A stretch of DNA of 64,000 bases from Cercis canadensis (Eukaryota; Streptophyta; Magnoliopsida; Fabales; Fabaceae): contig QAOA01002596.1 of NCBI GenBank assembly GCA_003255065.1, positions 676,786 to 740,785 on the forward strand, given 5' to 3'. Shown here one piece after another: positions 48,701 to 61,302 of this stretch; position 1 is the stretch's first letter; the number at the start of each line of letters is the position of its first letter. The position numbers were made by a program, and so were the translations under genes. Below the pieces are notes generated by a model, which worked only from the letters and a program-made list of their open reading frames with translations, was not told the origin of the DNA and made no database searches.

Positions 48701-51177
48701 TGTAGAAAATTTCCTAACAGTATTATGTATTATTATTTGGTATTTTTCCTAATCATATTTTATTTATATGTATAATTTCTGACAGAAAGATGGTGAGTAT
48801 TTAAGTGGCCATGAGGTGTTCCTCAGGCGTGTTGCTTCTGCTTTCAACAACTTCGCAGAATCCACTGAAAAATCATGCCATGAAAAGTTAACCACTTGTC
48901 CCAATTACTGCAAGTTTGTCTTTAATTGCACCATGAACCCTGTTTCAGTTTTGGTGAATTTACTGTAGATTGGTATATGATATATTGGGTGCATACTCTC
49001 ACAGATGGTTGAGGCAACATTTACGTTATCTATTTCTTTTGTTTAAAAAAATCCAATTGGATCTGGTTACAACACATTAATGTTATATGAGAATGTCATT
49101 ATTGTCAGCTAAGAAAGGAAAACATGAGTCTCCTAGGAGCTTGAAAATGTTTTAGCTTGGAATTATTATTCTGTGTATGCTTCTTTTAAAAACAGATTCT
49201 AGAAAAGGAAGAGCAAGAAAACACATGATCTAGCTTCTGGATGAGAATATACAGTGTAATGTGTAGTATTCTTATTTTACATTACATGTGTATATTTTAT
49301 TTTGTTCCCTAATAAAATATAAGAGTCTGCATTTCATTCATTTATGGGGTAAAAGAATTAAAGAAAGATGTTCCGCACCCTTCCTCATCTTCGACAGTGA
49401 TGAGAGCATGCATTGATTCAGGAAAGTGAACTTTACATTCAGTAATGTTGTACATTTCATGCTCACATGATTGTTCATTATATCTCCACATCATTTTCTA
49501 TACTTTCATAAAGGATGCTTGTGAAGCATTTTCTAGTTTGTGTACTAAAATATGACTTGTGTGTCTGCTGCAGATGTATGGAGGACTTGGTAAGCACCAC
49601 CCGTTATGTCACCTGGTCACTTCACAATAAGGTATACTTCATTTATAGGGAATACATGTGTCCTAAGATTCAAAGAAAAAAAAAAATTATCTGGTTTGAC
49701 TTACACTGAATTTTAAGAGACTTCACTTTCCAATTTCCATTTCATTCAGCTTGGCCTTATGATTGTCCACTTAAACTAAAAGTACCAATCAGTAAAATGT
49801 TGTCTGCTTTGCTAAGTTTACCTTGCCAATTTTTATATCTCCTCTGATGTCAAATGTGTAGAATCGGGCGGGATTACGTCAGTTCTTAGATTCATTTGGT
49901 GGATCAGAACATTCCAATGCTTCTGGTAGTCCAACGACAACTGCTCTATCACATACGAGTGCCAATGAGAAAGAGGACACAAAGCCACGGCCAGAAGTAA
50001 AGCTCAGTCATTTGGCCTCTGGCACTGATTCCAGTGTCTCCATTCAGACAACAGAAACAAGGCTTGCTGACCTTCTGGATAGCACACTTTGGAATCGTAG
50101 GCTTGCTCCTTCATCTGAAAGGATTGTTTATGCTTTGGTGCAACAGATATTTCAGGGTATAAGAGAATATTTCTTGGCATCCACTGAATTGAAGGTTCGT
50201 AATACATGTCATGCTTGTTTATCTATGTTTTTTTCTATGATTGGCAAGTGGACCTCTGCCTTACCTGATTGAAGTGGAAGCAGGCCAGACTTTAAGCATA
50301 GAAGTGAAGGGTTAACTCTTCATTTAAATGTCGTTTAGGTGTAGGTACATATACAACCTGAATGTTTGAGGACATTTTCTGTCTCACTATTATAAAACTT
50401 TTTTGACAGCCCTCTGTTTTTAAGTTATAATAATGGTGTTATATGATAAAGGTATAGCTCTCCCACACTAAAAAGAGGGAATGAAAGGTTCATGAATCTT
50501 GATCATCTGCAAAGCAAATATAATTTATCATGAACTTAAAGCCTATGACTCAAAGCAAATATAGAATCATTAGGTCATACTAAAAATTCTAGCTTTGACT
50601 CGTTTATGTCTTGAATGTCATATTTTCTCAATGGATAAGCAATATTGGTTTTAAGGTCATGGTTTTAAAGTCTAGCTTTGAATTTTTCTTTTCTTTTCTT
50701 TTTTTCCAAGATATTTGTTTTTAGATTGATTACCATTACCATTATAATAATGCATCAATTTGGACTGATGATCATCGAATTCTATCAACTAACAGAATTT
50801 ATTCCCTTTTTCTCTTTTTTGATTCTTTTTGCACTGCTTATATCTATTTTTTGCAGTTCAACTGTTTCCTTTTGATGCCCATTGTGGACAAGTTGCCCGC
50901 ACTTCTCCGGGAGGATTTAGAATCGGCTTTTGAAGGTGACCTCGATAGCATTTTTGACGTAACCAACCTGAGACACTCATTGGGCCAGCAAAAGCGAGAC
51001 ACTGAAATTGAGCTGAAGAGGGTATATCCTTTTGTTTTTCCCCATGGATAACTTTCAGACATGGCAACTCTGATATTCTCTCTAATGTCCAATTTTGTGG
51101 TGGTTTTGCAGATCAAGAGGCTGAAAGAGAAATTCAGAATGATACATGAGCAGCTTAGTAAACATCAAGCTGTGTGA
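42729..51177 (+). CDS. ARC5: Dynamin-related GTPase ARC5/DRP5B, chloroplast division
   Basis: Dynamin-like GTPase that forms the cytosolic constriction ring in chloroplast (and peroxisome) division. The 17 coding exons are 42729-43070, 43678-43842, 43933-44055, 44494-44715, 45547-45680, 45785-45877, 46008-46071, 46292-46340, 46510-46592, 46835-46992, 47087-47147, 48598-48660, 48786-48886, 49574-49631, 49862-50194, 50857-51021, 51112-51177. They give 759 aa with every junction in phase (Arabidopsis about 777 aa). GTPase motifs: GHQTDGKS (48-55), TRRPI, DTPG (152-155), TKLD (223-226). The Arabidopsis-like stretches CPNLTIIDTPGLIAPAPG and ITREEIVNACGVEDIHDGTN are nearly unchanged. The variable N-terminus is short (MEGAQGSILKQKC). 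The start at 42729 is the first in-frame ATG. Intron 11 (1,450 nt) holds a 196-bp duplication with an N at its junction. A 688-bp transposon sits in the proximal promoter. Confidence 0.96.
47948..48338. repeat. Near-identical 196-bp tandem duplication with N at the junction
   Basis: Copies at 47948-48142 and 48144-48338, both starting ACTATATCACAGRTGCATAT, differ at only two positions that I can see. The single N is at 48143, exactly between them. It lies in ARC5 intron 11, so the coding sequence is not affected. It may be an assembly overlap that was not merged. Confidence 0.9.
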
Positions 51178-51808
51178 TTATCTCAAGACGTTGCTAGAAA
51201 CAACTGAGTATCATTTTATTTCAAATGAAATAGAAATATGCAGTTAAGATCTGTGAGATTAATGACTTTTCATTTGTTCAGTTCTATTTAAATGCTTACG
51301 TGAAAGAAGGGTGAATATTTGATTATGAAGACCCCTATTCCCGATTTACCGAAATCTCCCCTCTTTTCTCAGCAGGCCTTGATTCTTTTCCTGTGCAAGT
51401 ATTAAACATGTTTCTTGTTCAAACATTCTTGTCAATTCTAGCTAGAAATACAGACATGAGGCTTTTGGGGATTTCAAAAACGTTTCTATTGATGTCTACT
51501 TGTTAACAGAAGGAAAGGATATTGGATGAGCATATACTCAGTTAATGGAATAATGAAAACATGACGTTTGTTAACATAGAACTGTCGCCCTAAATTAGGT
51601 TGTTAACCAATTATTACACCTCACAAATGAAGAATAGAACATTGGTGTATAGGAGATATCAGCTAAGAAATTTTGGATAATTGAATCATGGAATGGAATT
51701 GACATGATCCTGGTTTGCTTTCCTTGATAAGTTGAGAAATGTCTTTAGCCCTTTCAAGTTTCAACATATGTTCTTTTGGTGATTGATAGGTTTTCTTACA
51801 TACAATGT
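51178..51808. other. Spacer between convergent ARC5 and lectin kinase genes
   Basis: 3' regions of two convergent genes. No coding or structural signal is seen. Confidence 0.5.
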
Positions 51809-53785
51809 CTAAAATGTCAACCTTGTGACGTGATTAGCAGTGAACACCTTGTCAAAGCTTGAAAGACTATAACTCTTTGATGAGGACATTCTAGAACTTG
51901 AAGCAGATTCCTCTGCAAAATTGTCCGAGTATTCCATTATTGGCCTAAGAACTTCACAGTGAATGTCAACAGGAAGTGGAGGAAGGCTGGTATCTTTCAG
52001 AAGGAACTCGACAACCCTTCTCATGTTAGGTCTACAATCAGGATGGGGATGAGAGCAAAGCAATCCAAGAATAAGCACAAGCTCAGCTTCATCTTTATCA
52101 TACTCATCTAAACTGGGATCAATAGCTCTGGTGATCTCCCCTTGAGAATGTAGTTCCCTGACCCAGTCCACCAAGACCAGTTCCCCAGCATTCTTCTGGG
52201 GCTCTATCGGTCGCCTTGCAGAGGCCACCTCCAAAATGAGTATGCCATATCCATATACATCTGTGCTTGTGGATTTCCCAGTCCTTGTGAGCTCAGGAGC
52301 TATGTACCCTAGTGTTCCTACAACATGTGTTGTCTGTGGATTTATCCCATGCTCGTAAGTCCTTGCAAGACCGAAATCACCTAGCTTTGTTTGGAGATCT
52401 GCATCTATCAGGACATTGCTTGGCTTTACATCTCTGTGAACTACCCACAGGTCACATTCTTCATGGAGGTACAGTAGTGCCTGTGCAACACCAGTAAGGA
52501 TCTTGTATCTTTGGTCCCAAGTTAGTAATTTCTTCTTCTGATGCTCATTTTCAAACAAAAGCTTGTCCAGGCTCCCATTTGGAACATAGTCATAAACAAG
52601 TAAGAGTTCATCCTGCTTTCGGCACCATCCATGCAACTGCACCAGATTTCTATGCCGTAGTCTACCCATACTTGTTATCTCTGCAGCAAATTCTTTCATT
52701 CCTTGTCGTGAATCAGGAGCAACCCGCTTCACAGCCACTTCTAGTCCTGTGCGAGGGATTACTCCTCTGTAGACTCTCCCAAATCTTCCATATTAAATAA
52801 GGTTTTTCTCCTCAAACCTCCTTGTAGCTAAATGGAGCTCAGAATATTTAAATCTACGAGCTCCGTATTCATCCTCGTTTCTTATTCTGCGCAGGACATG
52901 GAGAGCAGCAGAGACGACCAAGATAACAAGAGTCACACTTGCTAAAATGATGCACACGACAAAGCTCTTCCTGTGCACTGCCTTGCGAGAACTACTTGAC
53001 CCCAAAAGTGGAATATTTGCTTTATAGAGTTCTTGTGCTTTTCCTCCAATTTTAAAGCTCCAACCATGTATATTATTGTCAGCTATGAGCAAACCATTGG
53101 AAGCAGAAAAGGGTGCATACATGTAGTCATTCAACACCGTGGATAGGTCTACTGGAAATGATATCGAAGGATTATATGGCTTGGACATGCCAAAAGGAGA
53201 GATTGTAACATTGATCAACTTCTCCTCTTCATTGTAATCAATCCAAGCTTGAATAGGTTCTCCACTCTTCAGATTGATGGTAATGCTCTTGCTTCTGTCA
53301 TTTTCGCCATTGTTTGACGAGTAGTAGACTGCTGATTCAGATACATTAGATACAAGGCTGGAGAAATCTATTCCTACATGGTTATCGTCAATGTCCTCGA
53401 GTTCAAGATTTTGCACAGCATCAAACTCAACGGCTAGATACCAGGTAGAGAATTCTCTGTTGCTTGTCTCATTTGGGAGGCCTAAAAATTGGTTTGGAAG
53501 GTAGCCTTTTGGTTGTTTGGTGGTAATTAGGAGGAATGCAAGACCATGCCCCCCAAGATCTTGGGACTTAGGAACTATGGAAAACACAAAGGTAGTGCTA
53601 AAGGTTGCAATGATGGATTTATTTTTGCTGGATTTGAAGGGCAGAGGAGAAGATAGAACGCATGGCCAAGGACCTTAGAGGAACTATTTTTTAGGGTGAG
53701 TATGCCATTATGTCTCACACAAGCATTTCCATCCAGGTTCAAGCTTCCTGCTTCAAATCCGTTGTATATTAAAGTTCAGACCAAG
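51809..53785 (-). pseudogene. L-type lectin receptor-like kinase, disrupted
   Basis: Order on the minus strand: legume-lectin domain (NGFEAGSLNLDGNACVRHNG, then WYLAVEFDAVQNLE, HVGIDFSSLVSNV), a transmembrane segment (SFVVCIILASVTLVILVVSA), and a kinase domain. The kinase has VAVKRV (ATP Lys), HRDVKPSN (catalytic loop), GDFGLAR and IAPEL, plus a Ser-rich tail. It is a host gene of the LecRK family. Breaks: no signal peptide or start is visible upstream of the lectin domain; frame changes lie near 53780 and near 53655 in the lectin part; and a TAA at 52793-52795 replaces a Gly codon in the ATP-binding loop (LI-stop-YGRFGRVYRG, expected GxGxFG). The remaining 309-codon kinase frame is open. It could be a recent pseudogene, or some of the breaks could be sequencing errors. 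Confidence 0.85.
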
Positions 53786-55613
53786 TATCTCACCATGCAA
53801 AATAGAAAATGAATTCGTTGGGACCAGGACTCAGCCAAGGTTATCCTGGTTTAGCACTCGGCAAAAATTTCCTTGAATGCACCATGCTAATGCAATATCT
53901 CCTCTTTTAAAACCGGCCCAAAGAAAAACTTAATTTTTATGCGCGAAAGTTTGTATCAAAATATTTTTACTGTAGAATAAAAACAAAAAACAAAAAGATC
54001 AATTACTTCTTGAAGTTCAATAAACCTACATGTAGTGTCTTAGTGTGATGCTATTTACTTACATTCAAAATCTTCATTTCCTGATCCACATTCACTTAAA
54101 ATCATGTTCAAGATTTTCCAAATTCTTGAACTGCTTCAAACCCTAACACTGAGACAGGTGGTTCGAAGTGAGTGTATGTGATTTTGCTTATCAAACCCTA
54201 ACATTTCAATTTTTTTTTTTTTTTTTTTTTTTTTGTTTTTTTTTCTTTTTTCATATTTCGCCCCTGCATTCAAATAGGAAAAGTCAAGCCATAAAGTGGG
54301 ATTATCAACAGAAAACAGCACTGGCCGTTATAAGTATAACTATAGTTAAGAAGGCTTCTAATGGGGTCAAATCCCACTAGGATCAAGAAAACTGTTGGAA
54401 ACAGAGCTATGTGAGGAAATCAATGAAAAAAAGCCAAATTATTATTCCAAATTGCATAAGCAAGTTGTTATTTACATTATTACAAAAGTAGAATCATTAA
54501 AATTATCTTTAGTGAACACTTTTAATTAATGCCTAAAATGGAATATAACACATCCATTATTACAAATCCTTGAGTTTACATTGACCCCTTTTTACTTGCT
54601 TCAATGTGAAAGAGGCATAGTTGCCTGAAATGTCTTGCTTTATGAATACACAAGCATAATTAAACGTTTTAAATCATTGAAACAAGAGTTATTCAAATGC
54701 TTGTTTAAAACCCACTTGGCAATTTGGAAGCTTTCAAGGGGCTTTGTGGATATAGCCATCATAAACTAACTCCATTCCTACCTAGTTTTTACAACCGACA
54801 TGAAACTTTACCCAAAGATATTTCTATACGTTTCTTCTTATACATAAACCAAAGATACTTTTATCATTATGGATATAATTATCGTAAAGTAAACAAAATA
54901 TCTTTCAAAACATATGCAACTTGCAATCAAGCACCAATTAATATGTCATATTAATGCAAAAGAATTGCTTAAAGTATATGAAAATCAATAATATGTTTGA
55001 TAATTTCCATCTTTATTTCGTAGAAATTATAATTGTCTTTGTTAATTTAATCGTTTTTTTTTTATTATGGATAGATAGAGATAAATTTTTAATCTTTTGT
55101 TAATTCTAACCTTTATTCGGTAGAGAATTAGAATCATAATTGTCATCTTTTTACAAAACGTGTTCTAATATAAGCCAGCTAATTGCACAAAGCTTATGAT
55201 GGCTAAACATAATTCTCATTATTATCACCTTAAACAACTTGACCTCTGATTATTATGCTAGTCATACAACTAATAATAGTATTTACCTATATGGATAAAT
55301 CACTTTCAAAGATTTCGGTGAGTCACAATGAGTGCAAACTCTTTCCGCCAATATTTCAGCATTTTGACCACAAAATCTCTCTTCATCTCTTTGTTTTCTT
55401 CATATCATGCCAAGAATATAACAGTGTAGAAATGATTATAAATTTTGGTGAAGATCAATCTCCATCTTCACCGAGATAAATAAACAAGTAATGATAAAAG
55501 CCTCTGTTGCACGGGTTCTGGTACAAGTTTCGTACTTAGTATAGTATGAAACACAGGAACATCAATTTTCTAAAAAAATGAGGTATGGGTATGCCACCTC
55601 ATATATGTGTGTA

Positions 55614-55645
<32 letters not shown>

Positions 55646-55864
55646 AAGGAGTTTCTTTTTCAGCAAGAGTTGAATCTATATAATTATCTCAAACATAATT
55701 AGAAAAATTAGCTTCAACTGACAAATCATATCATATTCATTCAATTTAATAGAGACTAAAATGGGGGTTTGTGAAGGATCAAAATTAATGACGGAGAAGA
55801 GAATAAGCGTAAAACAAGGTTAAAATGAGCATTTTAGCCATTTCAAAATGTACTAAATTTTTTT
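53786..55864. other. Gene-free region upstream of the lectin kinase
   Basis: AT-rich DNA with a T-run of about 26 at 54209-54234 and a mixed (GT)n(AT)n microsatellite at 55601-55645. No frame resembles a protein. It would have held the missing 5' end of the lectin kinase, but I see no signal-peptide coding sequence. Confidence 0.5.
55601..55645. repeat. (GT)n(AT)n microsatellite
   Basis: Alternating ATGTGTGT-type units pass into a pure AT run ending at ATAATAAGG. Compound dinucleotide repeat, probably length-variable. Confidence 0.9.
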
Positions 55865-56118
55865 TAGTTAAATATATTTTTTGTCCATGAATTATTTTTC
55901 AAAATGTCACTTTAGTCATTGATTTATTTTTTATGTCATTTTAGTCCTTAAATAATCACTCTGCCAGTTAAATCAGTCCTTTAAGTTATCATTTGTGGTG
56001 CTACAAATGACTGATTTGGTAGACAAAGTGATTATTCGAGGATTAAAGTGACAAAAAATAAATCAATGATTAAAGTGATATTTGAGAAATAATTCAAGGA
56101 TAAAAATGTATTTTACTC
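55865..56118. mobile_element. Foldback MITE, GAGTAAA-ended
   Basis: About 254 bp with inverted arms of about 90 bp (left TTTTAGTCCTTAAATAATCAC, matched by the complement of GTGATTATTCGAGGATTAAA). The right end, read on the minus strand, is GAGTAAAATACATTT, the same terminal motif as the elements at 7201 and 41848. Poly-T on both sides hides any target duplication. Confidence 0.75.
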
Positions 56119-59100
56119 TTTTTTTTTATAAAAAAAAAAAGAAGTTGAGATGAGTTTCCTCCTCTAATACGAATTTCAAGTTTTTAATACGTCTCGAAGA
56201 TGAGTATAACACCAATTTTAAAGTATCAGTGCAACATAGATAAAAGCCAATTTGGATGAATTTGAATGCAAACCGGGATTGGGGAAAAAAGATGAACTTA
56301 TTATTATTATTATTATTTCCTAATTTAAATAGAAAGAAAAATGAATTGTCAATTGAAGGCATCTTTACAAGATTTCTTTTTGAAATTATTGCCAAAAAAG
56401 ATAGAGCAAAGTTCTATTGTTAATCAGTTTGACATGTATATATATTAAAGGAGTGGTCACAAGGCTTATAAACAATTCAAGCATACTTTGACCTTTCATT
56501 GTAAAATTAAGAAACAAAGTAAAAGGTCGGTGACTTCAGATTAATCAACCTCTACTTTTAATAGATGTCTCACTTTCTTTTAATAGATTTTCCATTTTAT
56601 AAGAGTAATATTATTTACAAAAACTTTTGTTCTATTGGCCACTTTATCTGAGTTCAACCAAAAAAGAAAATTAAATGAGGTCATGAGCCATTAAAATTCA
56701 AATTGAATAACTCTATAGTTGTGTAAAGTTGTGAAATTGTTAATGTAACATTATTCACTTTATAAAAGACAGCTATACAAGTCAAGAAAATTGAGAATAA
56801 ACATCTTGCCCCACCAATCCCACATTCCAATGCTGAAGTTCCATCAATCTTGAAACTCTGAAGTTGAATCCAACAACTTGGAAGAGGAAGACAACCTATA
56901 GTCATTTCAAATGACAAATTTCAATCAGCAACTTGCTTAATGGAAGCACATGCAGATTTAGACTTCTACTAAAAGGAATAGGGAAGAAGAATATTATAAG
57001 CTGTTGCAACTAACCAAGAAAAAAAAACTACCCATTTACTTTCAATTTTCATTGCCTAGAATGCCATATTTGGCTTGATTAGTGATATTGCTAAAAGTCA
57101 TTAGCAGTTTTTCTTGATCACAAGATGGGACCTCTCTACAAGAAAGAGCATGGCATGCTTTAATGTCATTTCAACTTCTTGTCTTCCTTTGCCTACTTAA
57201 AAATTTGTGGACAATAAGCTTTTTTTGACTTATAACAAATCAGCATGCTTCAACTTTCAAAAAGGTACACAATTTGAAGAAAGTAAATCAAACCTAGGTA
57301 TATGAGGAAGGGATGGCAACAAAATAAAAAATCATGTTGTTAATTTGTGGGGTAAATAGAGATGGATAACTCAAAGAAAAGCAACAAACACAAGATACAC
57401 ATTAGAAAGAAAAAAAATAGAGATGAGTTTTAAGTACTTTTTATGAGAGTAACCCCACTTATAGATTATGTACTGAGTTTACGATTCTTCGCACTTTGTA
57501 CATGATGCAATATTTAACTTTAACGGGATCCACGATCCACTTAAACTTTTTTTATATGGCTCAGATTTTTCACAATCCTCATACTCTATGCAAGAATCAA
57601 TTCCTAGTTTCAGTCAACACATGATAATAAGTGAGTAGACTTCCACAGCACAAATTTCAGCAGTAGATATGGGCAGATAGAGATGTGACACAATCATGGA
57701 GCTAATCAAATTAGTAACACTTTCATTCACTTTCAATCCTAATACAACTCTAATACGTAAGGGTGAAAAGACATGCACAATCTTCTCCGTTTATCCTGTT
57801 CTAAGAAAATGCTAATGTTCTTTAACTCCATGCTCAAAGTATGTTTTGTTAATTGTACTGGCAATGGTCTTATCTTTAAGACATTAATTCCTGATAAATG
57901 ATAAAGATGGCCCAACTGCTAACACACATTACGATTGGCATTTCTTCTTTTGTCAACTATAGGAGCCTGCCAACGTTAGTGATTCTAGAAACTAAAACAC
58001 CAAACACGTTGTATTATTCTTGATTGGTTCTGCATTAGATTTAAGAGCTTTTATTCTAGCAGAAGTTATTGGTACCCACATGAAAATAATTTCAGTTCAC
58101 GTGTGGCTGCTTCAGGCTTCACATTTTGTTCCTGTTTCACCTGAGTTTGTCTTCATAAATCATCACCAATCACAAGGGTAACCCCCTTACATATTTCTCA
58201 GCAACTTTAATTGAAAGATTTATGTCATCTTTTGCTTATAGAAATAGAAGCATATGTCAGTTGTTGCTATGTGAAAATGTTCATTAAACTATTTTCACTG
58301 TACCATACCTATGCTGTCTAAAATGAAAAAAGTTAAAAGGCCAAAAAAAATAAAAAGCATAAAGGAGAAAAGGAAAGACAAAAAGAAAAGAATAAAGCTA
58401 GCTAAGCAACTCTTGCAGTCACAAATGTGCAAGTAGCTTTGTTTAGGTTTGATACCAAGAAATTTAAATGAGATCAAATAAATTTAAATGGAGCCATTTA
58501 TATAATTTTGCAGGTCGTTACTGCAAAAATTAAACATGTAGAAAGTACTAATAAAAAGAAAAAGATCCTTGTAATGGTTTCTTGTACAATGATAGTGCAG
58601 TACTTTACAACTTATTACTCAGAGTAACAGCCACTTGCCATAGTAAATCATTGGCAGATAAAATTAATTTTTATTTTTTTCCTCTACCCTATGATGTCGG
58701 CCAACAACAAGAACAAGATAAAGGGATAAAAATGTCTGAGAGCTAAACTTGCCTAACTTAGACCCACCACTAATCTACCTTAACATCATCATCTTAGTCA
58801 GCTAAAACTTACTTCCTCATTCCATTTGGACTATTATAATATAATGCTCATATAATTCTAAAAGAGAAAATTATCACTCATGACTAATTATTGAACTCAA
58901 ACAAATATTCTTAATCAGGTGAAAGGAAACCAGAAAAAAGAGCTTAATATAATTGATAATTTTTTGGATGTCTAGATCATATCACAAAAGTGAATAATTT
59001 CTTCAGAATATGGCAATGACATGGAAATATATACCACTGCAACTTGTAAGTGCTCCAACAACGATGGCTCTATGTCATTTTGATGTCAATATATATATAT

Positions 59101-60815
59101 ATATATATATAGGAAGGTAGGGCAAAAAAAAATAGGCCTGAACTGTGCATCACTTAGTTAGGGCTAAGGAGAGGCAATTCTTAGGCTCTTCTACGTGTCT
59201 TGCAACAAATCTGTAACTGTCTTAATAAAGGGCATGAGAATTGGTGATGATATGTATGTGTGCTTTCTAGCCATTGTCCTTGTTTTGACCTTCTAGTCCT
59301 TTTCTCATAATAACCCCACCATAGAAGATGAAGTCCATGTTAATCTCCAAACCCCAATGGAAAATAGATTTATATATTTCCTTCCCTTCCTTGTAAAATC
59401 AAATTTCAGATATTTTCTCTATCCCTTTGAAAGAAAATTTAAAGAAGAAAAATTGAAAGAAAGAAACTTGAGTGTCAAGCTAAAAAAATATCCGTGCTTA
59501 GTTTCTTGATCACATATAGCAGAATAACCACATAATGAAGGACTATATACTACAAAAGAACAATCATTCCATAGGTAACAAAGTAGAAATATTCAATTAG
59601 TAGCGCACCCGAAGTGTGTTTCTCCCAAAATAATTCTAAGGGTATGAACTTTTTCTTTGTGGGACAAGCACTAACAGCAATAAGAAGAGTATAGGGTAAG
59701 TACCAAGGCGATGCGGATGAAGAGCTAGGCTTGTGATTTTTGGTATATTGTTCACTTCACTGGGCCTTTAATGGATGAGGTTTGTCTCATGAGTGGGAAG
59801 TTGTGTATGGAGGTCCACTAAAGCCCAGAACTTGTTGCAGGTACAAATGATAGAGGTTGATAGTGCTTCCATGGCTTCAAGTTTTTTGGTATCATTGCCA
59901 TTGATGAGCCTAAAAAGTGGTACAAATAGTGTTTCAATTTAGTACCAGAATTTTGGAACTAATTTACTTGAAACAGAACTTTTGCTTCTGTTTTTATGCC
60001 TCTTGGTTTGGTTCAAAACTTTTGTACCAATTCAAAGGACATTGGTCCACAAATGTAACTGCTGTACCAATAGGAGTCAATGCAGAAAAAGATGCCCTCA
60101 GGATATTCATTCACTCAGATATCATTCAATGACCTTCAACATCATGCACAGAATGACATAGAAGAAAGACACTGTAAAAGTAAAACCTTGTGTTGTAAAT
60201 AGTAATTCTCTTACTTATCCATCAAATGATTACATAGAAACTCAGATTTTCCTTCAGAACAGAATCATGTTGTCTACATTTTCTTGGGTTTTTTTTGGGG
60301 GTTGAAATAATGTTGTCTACTTTGATGGAAGAAAATAATTGCTAACCTGTTAAATCAGAAGAAATTCAATAGAGCAGAAAAATGGTTTTTTTTTTTTATG
60401 GTTGGAAAAGTTATAAGCAAAGTTGCTCATTACCAGTGTGTTACCACATCCTTGTTCCTTTGATTTAATAACTTGATTAATTTGTATAAATATTGTGGGG
60501 GCTTGTTTGGCTCCACCAATGACCCTAGCAAATCAGTTAAACTTCCCCTTCCAAAGATGTAGTTGATTGCTGTGTTTCATGGCGATGTATGTGCAGATTC
60601 CCACTTTGCTACTACTCCTACTAAATCATTGATTACAAAACTAGGCACAAGCATAAGGGTAGAGAGAAAAACAGAAAAAAGCCCTTTTTATTTAAATTAA
60701 ATTATTAAAAAAAACTATGATAATTACTAATAATTATGAAGGATATATAGATACACTCCAAGAAGTGGGTCACCCTAGTTGAATTGGTCCACGACCAAAC
60801 CCATACTCATGTATG
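56119..60815. other. 4.7 kb without a recognisable gene
   Basis: Mostly AT-rich. A (AT)n microsatellite lies at 59089-59111. Less AT-rich patches at about 56790-56900 and 59690-59900 have short open stretches but no recognisable product; they could be non-coding transcript exons or nothing. Confidence 0.45.
59089..59111. repeat. (AT)11 microsatellite
   Basis: Pure AT dinucleotide run in the spacer upstream of the NAC gene. Confidence 0.9.
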
Positions 60816-60823
60816 CCACGTGG
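60816..60823 (+). promoter_or_regulatory. Palindromic G-box upstream of the XND1-like gene
   Basis: A perfect CCACGTGG lies 480 bp before the ATG at 61303. G-boxes bind bZIP and bHLH factors, so ABA or light control is possible; this is inference. Confidence 0.45.
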
Positions 60824-61201
60824 ATGACAGCAGGTGGCTGATATCAGCATGAAGTGTGATGATGACCCACACTATATCAAATTTTCATATTTTATAAATT
60901 ATATCAGAAAACACAGCAAAAGAATCTACTGCCACACTCTCTCCCACCAGCCTCCATCCAAACAGACTTTTGGAGATCCCGTTTCTTGAACAAGTATCTA
61001 TCCATCCACCACGTTCCGTTATCCGCCGCCTTGCTTGGTGTTGAGTGCTCAAGCACCAAAACAAGAAAAATATAAAATTTTATCAAATTTTTGATGAAAT
61101 GCCTCAATGAGTCTATTTTATACGTGATCAACATCACCTTCTGTTTCACGTCAAGCTCTTATATATCTATATATTCTCTCCCTCTCTCCTTCACTTAGCA
61201 C

Positions 61202-61209
61202 TATAAATA
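61202..61209 (+). promoter_or_regulatory. TATA box of the XND1-like gene
   Basis: TATAAATA lies 101 bp upstream of the start codon and is followed by a C/T-rich leader, a normal plant core promoter arrangement. Confidence 0.6.
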
Positions 61210-61302
61210 TTAACTTCCATCCCCTTCAAAACCATTGCTTACTCTCACTTCTCCTAATTCTAACACTCTCTATTGTTACTAGTTGTTGCTATTCTTGCTT
61301 CA

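Noticed and set aside
56681-56917. Minus-strand 78-codon frame with a Cys-containing hydrophobic segment
   Set aside because: No homology recognised and no good promoter or start context; it may be chance or a non-coding exon.
60904-61149. Minus-strand 81-codon frame in the NAC promoter
   Set aside because: It overlaps the promoter of a confident gene, and its composition is not protein-like.
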